From the NCBI RefSeq assembly GCF_017873965.1, contig NZ_JAGGKT010000010.1, positions 123,851-187,850 of the forward strand: a stretch of DNA of 64,000 nt, given 5' to 3'. This document shows, piece after piece, positions 52,251-59,616 of this stretch. This DNA is from Ammoniphilus resinae (GTDB lineage Bacteria > Bacillota > Bacilli > Aneurinibacillales > RAOX-1). The translations under genes and the position numbers were made by a program. The number at the start of each line of letters is the position of its first letter. Position 1 is the stretch's first letter. The notes under the pieces were generated by a model. That model saw only the letters and a program-made list of their open reading frames with translations. It did no database searches and was not told the origin of the DNA.

Positions 52251-53720
52251 ATGAGGAAGGATTCACAGGTAAATCAAGTAAATAATGATGTCTATTATGG
52301 GATTATCCCGATTCTTCACAAGGAAAGGATTTATGGGTTTTGGGATATCCTGCTTGTCACTGGAGCCTGGGCGATTGCAACGTGGTGTTATGTACAAGGA
52401 GGATATATCGCAACCCTTGTGGGAGTGAAAGAGGCGATCACTTCTACGCTTTTTGGAATGACGTTTTCTGGATTGATTTTATGCTTGGCTGTTCTGATTC
52501 CTACGAGGTATGGGATTGATCTTTGGGTCTATCAAAGGGCCTTATTCGGTTATTTAGGTGTTGTGGTGATGGCGGTCTTAGCGATCATGGCCAGTTTTGG
52601 TTATGAAGCGGTGAACGCTGATCTATACGCGAACTCAATCACCTTGTTGTTAGATTCCGCAGGGATCCCTGTTGGAGAGGCCTGGAAGCCATGGATTGCT
52701 TCTACCTGTATTATCTTTGGCGGATGGATTGCATTAAGGGGTCCAATCGCGGTGAAAAGGGCGACGCAAATTATGGTCCCAAGCCTTATGCTTGTCGGTG
52801 TTGTGATTATATTTCTCGTGTTTCGGAGCTATTCTTTTTCTGAGTTAGCCGCCATTAAACCTTTATATCCAGATGCTTATGGCGGTCCGTTTGAAAACTA
52901 TATGATGGTCATGGAATGGAATATCGCGTTTATCTTTGCTTGGTTTGCTGCATTAGGTGTTCTAGCTAGGCTTGTCAGGAATGAAAGAACCAGCTATTGG
53001 GGCCATGTGGGCGGTTTTTCAGTAATTATGGCTATATTCATTTGTATTGGTGCCTTAACCGCTCTAGCGATGGTTGCAGCAACGGGTAAGGAAAGTGTGG
53101 ATCCTACCGAGTGGTTAATCGAATTGGGCGGACCAACTTTGGGGATCCTTTCGTTGATTTTTATCGGGGTCGCCAATGTGACAACCCAGGCCGTAGCTCT
53201 TTATAGTTTTACAGTAAGTACGAAAATCATTAAGCCAGATTGGAATTATAAAAAGGTGGCGATTTTCTGGTCTGTTTGGTGTATTGTTTTACTCTTCTGG
53301 GGTAGGGTGTTTGAATACTATAGTGTATTCTTAGCCGTTGTAGGGGCTACCAGTGGACCGATGATTGCTTTGCTCTTAACGGATTTCTATTTGGTTAGAA
53401 AACAAAGGTTTTCGTTGAAGGCTATTTTTCAGATCAAAGGAAATAACGCCTATAAATATACAGGTGGCTTTAATATACCAGTTTTAATTGCATACGGATT
53501 AGGTCTGTACAGCTATTTCCTTGTTTATGATCCAATCAATTATGTGATTAAAAGTGACATATTCTTATACACAACAGCGACAGGGTTGTCGATGATCGTA
53601 AGCGCAGGTGTCTATTATATTCTGAGTTTATTTAAACCAATCAATCAGTACTTAAGAAAAGATGTCATGGATCAAGAAGTTCAGTTGGAACAAAGTTCAG
53701 ATCCTTCCATTCATCAGTAA
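52251..53720 (+). CDS. NCS1-family nucleobase/allantoin/hydantoin permease
   Basis: A 489-residue membrane protein with about twelve helices. GFWDILLVTGAWAIATWCYVQGGYIA and the following region fit the purine-cytosine permease/NCS1 family, which import cytosine, purines, allantoin, hydantoins or thiamine precursors with protons or sodium. The ATG at 52251 follows TTGGAGGGAAAG. The next gene, a double nitrilase-fold amidase, begins 11 bp after the stop, so the substrate is probably an N-carbamoyl or cyclic ureide compound used as nitrogen source. Confidence 0.85.
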   Translation: MRKDSQVNQVNNDVYYGIIPILHKERIYGFWDILLVTGAWAIATWCYVQGGYIATLVGVKEAITSTLFGMTFSGLILCLAVLIPTRYGIDLWVYQRALFGYLGVVVMAVLAIMASFGYEAVNADLYANSITLLLDSAGIPVGEAWKPWIASTCIIFGGWIALRGPIAVKRATQIMVPSLMLVGVVIIFLVFRSYSFSELAAIKPLYPDAYGGPFENYMMVMEWNIAFIFAWFAALGVLARLVRNERTSYWGHVGGFSVIMAIFICIGALTALAMVAATGKESVDPTEWLIELGGPTLGILSLIFIGVANVTTQAVALYSFTVSTKIIKPDWNYKKVAIFWSVWCIVLLFWGRVFEYYSVFLAVVGATSGPMIALLLTDFYLVRKQRFSLKAIFQIKGNNAYKYTGGFNIPVLIAYGLGLYSYFLVYDPINYVIKSDIFLYTTATGLSMIVSAGVYYILSLFKPINQYLRKDVMDQEVQLEQSSDPSIHQ

Positions 53721-53731
53721 AAGGGGGAGAG

Positions 53732-55459
53732 ATGGTGCCTAGAAAGTATCAAGCTGCAGCCATACAATTTAACCCAACTCTTGGTCAAAAGGAGGAAAAT
53801 ATCCAACAATGTTTGGATAGGTGTAGAGAAGCAGCGAGTCATGGAGCGAAATTAGTCGTCCTGCCGGAAATGGCAACGACAGGCTATTGCTTTTTTAACC
53901 GTGAGGAAATCAAGGGAGAGGTAGAGCCGATTCCAGGACCAACGACAGAGCGTTTTGAGCAGATGGCGAAGCAATTTTCATGCTATATCGTGCTTGGCAT
54001 GGCTGAGGTCGATCCTCTGACAGACATTTATTACAATTCTGCCGTACTCATTGGACCACAGGGGATCATCGGGAAGTATCGAAAAACGCATCTTTATGCA
54101 GCGGATACCAAATGGTCGAAGGAAGGGGATCTGGGTTTTCCGGTTTTTGAAACGGAGCTCGGGAAAATCGGCTGCCTCATTTGTATGGACTATACGTTTT
54201 TCGAGCCTGCTAGGATGCTGTCACTTCAAGAGGTTGAAGTGCTTTGCAATCCTACCAATTGGAATATTGAAAAATGCCCAGCACCCGCTTGGTTTACCAG
54301 GGCTTGGGAGAATGGGGTCTATGTGATTTCAGCCAATCGAAGTGATCGGGAGCGAGGCGTACAATTCTCAGGGGGCACCTCTCTGATTGATCCGGATGGG
54401 AAGCTGGTCCACTATATCGATGACGGGGTTGGGATTGTGTACGGGGAGATTGATCTAGATCACAGAAAAAATAAGCTAAAAGATAGACAGCCCAAACATT
54501 ATCTAGCTCTCCCTTTAAATTTGTATCTCAACAATCCTTTACTGGTTCACCGATTGTATGATGAAAATCCCTTACCACAGGGGAAGAAATCGTTCCTTTC
54601 AATCTATCAATTTGAACCGAAGAGAGAGGATCTGGAAGGCAACTATGGAAAAATCGCAGAGGCCGCTAACAGGGCAGCAAATCAAGGCGCGGAGCTGCTT
54701 GTTTTACCGGAACTCGCTTTCCATGGGAGAATCACTTCCTTGGCTGAGGCGGAACAGGCGGCCGTCGACTTGGCATCCGATGATGCTAGGATGGGTAGAT
54801 TGATCCGTTTAGCGAAAGAAACGAAGCTCAGTATTGTGCTGGGGATCGTGGAAAAAGAGTCGGCAGATTTTTATAACACGATTGTGTTGGTTTCTGATAA
54901 GGGGATCCAAGGCAAATACCGTAAAATCCACCTGAATGCTACGGATAAGAGATGGGCCAAAGCGGGGCGGGATGGCTTTGTCTATGTCGATCTGCCTCTG
55001 GGGAGAGTCGGCTTACTAACCGGAGATGATTGCCTTTTCCCCGAGTCTACGATGTCACTTGCCGTCTGGGGAACGGATGTCATGGCTGTTCCTGCTGCGG
55101 TGATGGCGCCTCATCCAGTGTCCGTTAAGGCGACAAGACTCCCCCTTTCCCCAGAATACGCTTTTGTTGGCGATGATCCTGCTCATTGGCATCTCTGGCG
55201 AATGCGTGCCGTCGAATGCAACACCTATATCGCTTTGGCTAACCAAACCGGGGAGAGTGGCATGGGGTTTAGTGGGATTTTTGGACCTCTCGATGCTCCG
55301 CGGGATGAAGTCCTCTGCAATCAGGAAGAAGCTGTAAAATGGCTAAACATCGATACCACATCAAGCAGTGGGATATATCCTGATAAGCCCGTACGAATCA
55401 AGGAAAATGTCAGGATGAGGAGCCCACGGTTATACGATCTTCTTGTCGTGGAGCGGTGA
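53732..55459 (+). CDS. Tandem carbon-nitrogen hydrolase (two nitrilase domains, second inactive-looking)
   Basis: A 575-residue fusion of two nitrilase-superfamily domains. Domain 1 (about 5-270) has the full catalytic set: Glu46 (VLPEMATTGY), Lys118 (YRKTHLY) and Cys151 (CLICMDYTFFEPAR). Domain 2 (about 287-570) keeps Glu327 (VLPELAFHG) and Lys398 (YRKIHLN), but the residue matching the nucleophilic Cys is Gly431 in GLLTGDDCLFPES; a Cys occurs three residues later. Domain 1 probably hydrolyses an N-carbamoyl or amide compound imported by the NCS1 permease; domain 2 may be regulatory or structural. Fused tandem nitrilases are uncommon. Confidence 0.85.
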   Translation: MVPRKYQAAAIQFNPTLGQKEENIQQCLDRCREAASHGAKLVVLPEMATTGYCFFNREEIKGEVEPIPGPTTERFEQMAKQFSCYIVLGMAEVDPLTDIYYNSAVLIGPQGIIGKYRKTHLYAADTKWSKEGDLGFPVFETELGKIGCLICMDYTFFEPARMLSLQEVEVLCNPTNWNIEKCPAPAWFTRAWENGVYVISANRSDRERGVQFSGGTSLIDPDGKLVHYIDDGVGIVYGEIDLDHRKNKLKDRQPKHYLALPLNLYLNNPLLVHRLYDENPLPQGKKSFLSIYQFEPKREDLEGNYGKIAEAANRAANQGAELLVLPELAFHGRITSLAEAEQAAVDLASDDARMGRLIRLAKETKLSIVLGIVEKESADFYNTIVLVSDKGIQGKYRKIHLNATDKRWAKAGRDGFVYVDLPLGRVGLLTGDDCLFPESTMSLAVWGTDVMAVPAAVMAPHPVSVKATRLPLSPEYAFVGDDPAHWHLWRMRAVECNTYIALANQTGESGMGFSGIFGPLDAPRDEVLCNQEEAVKWLNIDTTSSSGIYPDKPVRIKENVRMRSPRLYDLLVVER

Positions 55460-55509
55460 GGATGAGGAGGAAGACCTTTTCGTCAGGGATGAGCAGCTGT
55501 ATGGTGGCT

Positions 55510-55690
55510 GGCGGCCCCAGGAGTCCTTATTTTTGAAAAAAACAGGAATTTCGGTACTAACCGGACACACAGGCCCTTATTCCTTGCAATTTTGCTCCAA
55601 AATCCATCCAAAGAAGCAAATAAGGGCTCTCCTGTCCGTTTCTTCCCCAAAATGGGTTCTTTTGAACAAAATAGAGGCTTCTGTGTCCGC
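55510..55690. repeat. MITE-like element copy 3 (181 bp)
   Basis: It starts GGCGGCCCCAGGAGTCCTTA and ends AGAGGCTTCTGTGTCCGC, with the same internal inverted pair as copies 1 and 2. It begins ~50 bp after the nitrilase stop and shares an upstream GCTGTATGGTGGCT with copy 2. Confidence 0.75.
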
Positions 55691-55751
55691 AGACGATGAA
55701 GGGCTGTGGGTTAGACCTATCTTAGAGACAATACATTAGCTCAGTGAAGTC
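55687..55751. repeat. Dispersed repeat R1, degenerate copy
   Basis: CCGCAGACGATGAAGGGCTGTG directly joined to the MITE-like element end, then ACATTAGCTCAGTGAAGTC. Confidence 0.45.
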
Positions 55752-55756
55752 CCATT

Positions 55757-55787
55757 CCCCATTCTCACAGAGAATGGGGCTTTTTTT
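55757..55787 (+). terminator. Terminator before the WYL locus
   Basis: CCCCATTCTC and GAGAATGGGG form a perfect 10-bp stem with an ACA loop, followed by T7. It isolates the next operon from upstream transcription. Confidence 0.88.
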
Positions 55788-55796
55788 CTGCAAAAT

Positions 55797-55838
55797 TGAC
55801 AAGATTGACCAACTTTTCAGGGGGGACCACTGCATAAT
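55797..55838 (+). promoter_or_regulatory. Promoter motif 1 of the WYL locus
   Basis: TGACAAGATTGACCAACTTT starts at 55797 and a CATAAT -10 box lies at 55833-55838, exactly 36 bp on. The same motif and distance recur at 58802-58843. No good -35 hexamer is seen, so an activator bound at the motif is inferred. Confidence 0.6.
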
Positions 55839-55871
55839 ACAGGTATTACGATCGTTAAAGGAGGATACCCC

Positions 55872-56636
55872 ATGTTAAGAAATAAAAAAGCACCAACAGC
55901 TGTTGTCAAAGGTTCTTATCATGAATACGTTCTAAACCAATTTCGAAAGGAACCGCATAAGGAATCTTTCGAGGTGGACAGGGAGTCGATGGAAAGAATC
56001 AGTCTTCTATTTTCAGGGTATATCGACCGGCTTCACTATGCAGAGCATGAGAATGTTTTCGATCTATTCTATGCTGTTCATGAAATCATAGCGGTTGTTC
56101 AGCAAGATTTGCTGGCATTAAAGGCGTTAACCAATGAATTGATTCATATAGAGATGTTTACGGCTCGAGATATGGAAAGACTTACTGTTTTTGAAAAGCT
56201 ATCCCGAATCCATCATGATCTGTGTACCTATCTTGAGCTACAAGAGGCATCCTCTGTGGGGGAATATCCGGAACTAGCAGAAAGAGGCGGGCGTTTCTTA
56301 GATCAGTTACTAGAAATCAAACATTTACTTCAGCTTGCTGGGATTGAAACGGAGCATTATGACCACTGTGTAAGTAATCTTCAGTTCAAATTGAAAGGAC
56401 TGGCTGATGAGCTGCAGGCCTATACCACTCATACATTTGGTGTGTCCTTCGATGAGAAGCATTATATTCCTTTGGCAGCTCTCTGTTTCGGGATTTACTT
56501 TATCAAAGATGTAGCGAATTATTTGGAGTGGGAGGTCATTTCAAATCTAGATGATCACATCCGTCCCTCCTTCCCAGCGAGGGCTTCTGTCCTCTATTCC
56601 CTGGGAGAAGACTTTACCTTTGGTAGTTTTGAATAG
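55872..56636 (+). CDS. Helical protein of unknown function, WYL-locus gene 1
   Basis: A 254-residue soluble protein with AAAGGAGG before the ATG. It has no signal, membrane span or cofactor motif. It is almost all helical with heptad-like segments (VHEIIAVVQQDLLALKALTNEL; ERLTVFEKLSRIHHDLCTYL). The order of helices resembles the next protein (an acidic F/Y-T/S-x-x-D turn after ~90 residues, an LxxLLEIK segment, a Cys/His pair before a long amphipathic helix), so the two may be distant paralogues. No family is recognised. First gene of a four-gene coupled operon. Confidence 0.7.
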   Translation: MLRNKKAPTAVVKGSYHEYVLNQFRKEPHKESFEVDRESMERISLLFSGYIDRLHYAEHENVFDLFYAVHEIIAVVQQDLLALKALTNELIHIEMFTARDMERLTVFEKLSRIHHDLCTYLELQEASSVGEYPELAERGGRFLDQLLEIKHLLQLAGIETEHYDHCVSNLQFKLKGLADELQAYTTHTFGVSFDEKHYIPLAALCFGIYFIKDVANYLEWEVISNLDDHIRPSFPARASVLYSLGEDFTFGSFE

Positions 56637-56651
56637 AAGGAGGGGATTAAA

Positions 56652-57281
56652 ATGGATTCATGGAAATATGCAGGGATCCTATTGACTTCGTTGTTCCAGG
56701 CAGCTGTACAGTACAACCTGGATAGCGATGAATACACCTATGGTCTTCAGGATCTAGTCTGTGAAATCGAGAAGTATACCTTTAAGACCGATTCGATCGT
56801 CAAGGAATTAGTAACGAAAAGGCCATACAGTCAGGATGATCTCGGCGTGATCGAGGTGATCCTCTCTCTCAAACAGAAAAGTTCATTACTAAACGATTAT
56901 GTTGGAATTTTACTAGAACAGGATGCAAGGAACTGTAAGACACTCATTGGCCTATCTGAAAACCTTCTCAAAACGATCAAAGAATGTCATGTGCTGATTG
57001 TGAAGTTGGAACTAGATACCACTTCTTTAGATTTGTGTATCGATTATTTTAAAATAGGGCTGGGTACTCTCCTTGACGCTTATAAAGAGAAAATTATAGA
57101 GTCCCATCAAGAATACCTAAATAGCCATCCTCAACAGCTGGGATTGATGATTTTACAAGTTCAAGTTTTGGAAAAGATTCTCTATCATTTTCCGTTTCCT
57201 GGTATAATCCCATTGGACCCCTTTGAAATGTGGATGGAATGGGGGGACTGGGTCACGGAGAAAGGGGCATTGAGCGTATGA
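56652..57281 (+). CDS. Helical protein of unknown function, WYL-locus gene 2
   Basis: A 209-residue soluble helical protein, 15 bp after gene 1, with GAAGGAGG as ribosome binding site. It begins MDSWKYAGILLTSLFQAAVQ and has the helices YSQDDLGVIEVILSLKQKSS, LLKTIKECHVLIVKLEL and LDAYKEKIIESHQEYL. Similar in layout to gene 1. It overlaps the WYL gene by 4 bp (ATGA), so equal amounts are expected. Function is not inferable; a complex with gene 1 is a guess. Confidence 0.7.
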   Translation: MDSWKYAGILLTSLFQAAVQYNLDSDEYTYGLQDLVCEIEKYTFKTDSIVKELVTKRPYSQDDLGVIEVILSLKQKSSLLNDYVGILLEQDARNCKTLIGLSENLLKTIKECHVLIVKLELDTTSLDLCIDYFKIGLGTLLDAYKEKIIESHQEYLNSHPQQLGLMILQVQVLEKILYHFPFPGIIPLDPFEMWMEWGDWVTEKGALSV

Positions 57282-58231
57282 ACCGAAAAGAAACGAAACC
57301 ACTCCAAAAGTTTAGTGATAAATGGTATCGTTTGGTTATTTTTGATGCGTTATATCGATTTTCGTCAAAAGATAAACCGATGAAAGTATCTCAGTTAACG
57401 GAACGGATTATGGACCCGCAAAGTGAAACACATCGATATTTTGAGAATCTAGAGCTTATCGCGAGGACGGTTGATCGGACCCTTCAGGATTTGGTTGAAT
57501 TACAAATGCCTATCGCTAATATGATGATCCATAAACATCCCATCGATCGACCTGCCACCTATTATGCTGAACCAGCACCGATGAGAAGGAACAGGGCTAT
57601 TCAGAGCCCTCCTCATCCCAAAATCTTGGAAACGATTTATGAGGCCATTAAGGACAAAAAGCTGCTGACTTTTAAATATAAAAGGGAGGAAACGCTCATT
57701 GAAGAGGAGAGGATCGTTTCGAGAGATCGAAGCCACACGATTCGTGTCATCGCGCTAGACATTCTTACCTATAAGCAGATGGATGAAGAAATGTATTATC
57801 TGATCGCTTATGATGAAGAGGGTCAAATCAAACATTTCCTTATGAAGGAAATGTCGGATTTATCCTTGAAATTCTACTCACTTGACGTGGAGCGTCCCAT
57901 TTACGAGAAAAATACCTATAAATATCAACACCCGTATTTAATAGAAGGGAATCCGATCCGAATTTCTTTACGGATAAAGGGGACGTTGTACCGAGAATTG
58001 GTCAAACTCTGTGGAAAAGAGGGGAATCAGTTTGGCCCCTCAGGAGTGACTTCCCTCCCCATCCAGGCCAATGTGACTGCGACTGCAGAAGGATTGATGA
58101 AGTGGTGCTTGGCAAATATCGGAAGGTGTGAAATCCTCTCACCAGAGGATCTACGTATGAAATTCATAGAGCAATTAAAGCTAGCGACGGATTCTTATCA
58201 AATGAAAACGGAGGGCACGATCCATGTATGA
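57278..58231 (+). CDS. WYL-domain protein, WYL-locus gene 3
   Basis: A 317-residue protein. The N-terminal ~90 residues (KWYRLVIFDALYRFSSKDKPMKV to DRTLQDLVELQ) look like a winged-helix module. Residues ~120-200 form the WYL-type beta domain (KLLTFKYKREET, IRVIALDILTYKQMDEEMYYLIAYDEEGQIKHFLM), and a C-terminal extension ends in LRMKFIEQLKLA. WYL proteins bind nucleic acid or nucleotide ligands and often control defence genes. The start is the ATG within the gene 2 stop. It is the most likely regulator of the two motif-bearing promoters. Confidence 0.75.
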   Translation: MNRKETKPLQKFSDKWYRLVIFDALYRFSSKDKPMKVSQLTERIMDPQSETHRYFENLELIARTVDRTLQDLVELQMPIANMMIHKHPIDRPATYYAEPAPMRRNRAIQSPPHPKILETIYEAIKDKKLLTFKYKREETLIEEERIVSRDRSHTIRVIALDILTYKQMDEEMYYLIAYDEEGQIKHFLMKEMSDLSLKFYSLDVERPIYEKNTYKYQHPYLIEGNPIRISLRIKGTLYRELVKLCGKEGNQFGPSGVTSLPIQANVTATAEGLMKWCLANIGRCEILSPEDLRMKFIEQLKLATDSYQMKTEGTIHV

Positions 58232-58793
58232 GCTAAAGGAAATGGACCGATTCGATCAGCAAATTCTATTTTTAATCCTGTTAGGTGCCTACGAAAATTC
58301 AATGATGGATGCTCAAAAAGTGGGCTTGACTAGTGACATGATCTCTTTGGATCGTATTTTTGGTGAAATGGTTCATCTAGATCGTAACGAAGTTCTTTGG
58401 GCAGAAGCAGGGATTTCCAAGCCTTTTCAAGAGCGAGTCTACAGTCTAATGGATGAAGTTGAAAAACAAGAGATCATCGAACTTTCGGTTGACGGGACGA
58501 TCTTTCCCAAGGAAGGAACAGACTTCACCCGAATTTTTCAAGGAATTATTGGAACCGTCTGTGAGGAGTTAGAGCTCGAGATTAGCTTTGATGGCTATAG
58601 CTATGAGAGAGCTCAAGAAATTACAGCTGCCAAAGATCTCTTCTTATCCATGTTGCAACAGAACCAACTGGAATTTTCTCATTTGGCTTATGATGAGAAC
58701 GAGCGAATATGCATTCTCTCCATCGCCCAACTTCAAAAATTAGCAGAACTTAGTGTCCTGTTTGATGTCTATCACTATTTCGATCACTTTTAA
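58224..58793 (+). CDS. Unknown protein, WYL-locus gene 4
   Basis: A 189-residue acidic protein overlapping the WYL gene by 8 bp. It has helical segments (FDQQILFLILLGAYENSMMDA; GIIGTVCEELELEIS) and a C-terminal LQKLAELSVLFDVYHYFDHF. No motif or family is recognised. Tight overlap indicates it acts with the WYL protein. An 80-bp gap with the second promoter motif follows. Confidence 0.65.
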   Translation: MYELKEMDRFDQQILFLILLGAYENSMMDAQKVGLTSDMISLDRIFGEMVHLDRNEVLWAEAGISKPFQERVYSLMDEVEKQEIIELSVDGTIFPKEGTDFTRIFQGIIGTVCEELELEISFDGYSYERAQEITAAKDLFLSMLQQNQLEFSHLAYDENERICILSIAQLQKLAELSVLFDVYHYFDHF

Positions 58794-58801
58794 ATTGAAA
58801 A

Positions 58802-58843
58802 TGACAAGATTGTCCAAATTTCTTCTAAAAAAGATTAGATAAT
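58802..58843 (+). promoter_or_regulatory. Promoter motif 2 of the WYL locus
   Basis: TGACAAGATTGTCCAAATTT starts at 58802 and a GATAAT -10 box lies at 58838-58843, again 36 bp on. The core GACAA-GA-TTGTC is a perfect dyad here. Confidence 0.6.
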
Positions 58844-58873
58844 AGCTCTATAACCAATAGGGGAGTGATCACT

Positions 58874-59077
58874 ATGTTTATCCTAAAATGTGAGTGTGGA
58901 GCAGAAAGCAAGCTAACGAAGGGTCTGCAAAATGTGCTTAAGCCTAGTAGCGTGACTATCAAAATCGAAGGAGATATTGAGGTATATATTGACAATGATA
59001 GTGAACTTAGTCACATCTTATGCACGAAATGCGGGACAGAGTTATCAACCATGGGAGGGAATGGAATCAATGAATAA
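58874..59077 (+). CDS. Zinc-ribbon protein, WYL-locus gene 5 (67 aa)
   Basis: A 67-residue protein beginning MFILKCECGAESKLTKGLQN. Two cysteine pairs, Cys-x-Cys-Gly near the start and Cys-x-x-Cys-Gly (CTKCGTEL) near residue 55, form a zinc ribbon around a beta segment (SVTIKIEGDIEVYIDND). The ATG at 58874 follows GGGAG at good spacing; a GTG at 58865 is less likely. It overlaps gene 6 by 8 bp. A nucleic-acid or protein adaptor role is plausible. Confidence 0.7.
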   Translation: MFILKCECGAESKLTKGLQNVLKPSSVTIKIEGDIEVYIDNDSELSHILCTKCGTELSTMGGNGINE

Positions 59078-59390
59078 TGTTACATTGCCTGAGCAAAGTG
59101 CAGTGGAGTTTCAATTATTATTACACTTGTTTGAGAGACATAATCAAAAGAGTAGACCCCTATCTACAAAAGAGGCCTGTCAGTTATTAGCCGAGAGATT
59201 TGGACTGACGAACGAACAAATCGATCTAGTTTATGAATCGAAAAGAAATCAATGGGTAACAGTCGTTGGGTACGCGAAACAAGCTTTAAAAGGAAATGGA
59301 CTGATTAAAGCCATCGAAAGAGATCAGTGGGTGATTACAGAACAAGGAATACAAAAATTAGGGGTGTTAAGGGGAGCCCTTACCACTTAG
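59070..59390 (+). CDS. Mrr_N-like winged-helix protein, WYL-locus gene 6
   Basis: A 106-residue protein resembling the N-terminal domain of Mrr restriction enzymes: FQLLLHLFERHN, then LSTKEACQLLAERFGLTNEQI, a wing with WVTVVGYAKQALKGNGLIKAIERDQWVITEQG. The nuclease domain of Mrr is absent. The ATG at 59070 is 9 nt after GGGAGGG; an ATG at 59061 is too close to it. It probably binds DNA. Last gene of the second transcription unit; no terminator is obvious after it. Confidence 0.65.
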   Translation: MNNVTLPEQSAVEFQLLLHLFERHNQKSRPLSTKEACQLLAERFGLTNEQIDLVYESKRNQWVTVVGYAKQALKGNGLIKAIERDQWVITEQGIQKLGVLRGALTT

Positions 59391-59616
59391 TAATCGCCAC
59401 CCTTTCCTTGTCGAACCCATCACTGAGATAAAGCTTTTCAATATATTTTAAGACTCTCATTTCTGTTATAAGATCGCCTAATTTGGTTCGTTTTTTCTGT
59501 TGCAAGAATGGCGCTAACGCTATACTATCAAGGAAGATATTCTGCGTAATAACATTACAAATGATAGTTAAATGGTATTCAATTTTAATTCTGCAGGTAT
59601 GGTAAAGGTGATTCCA

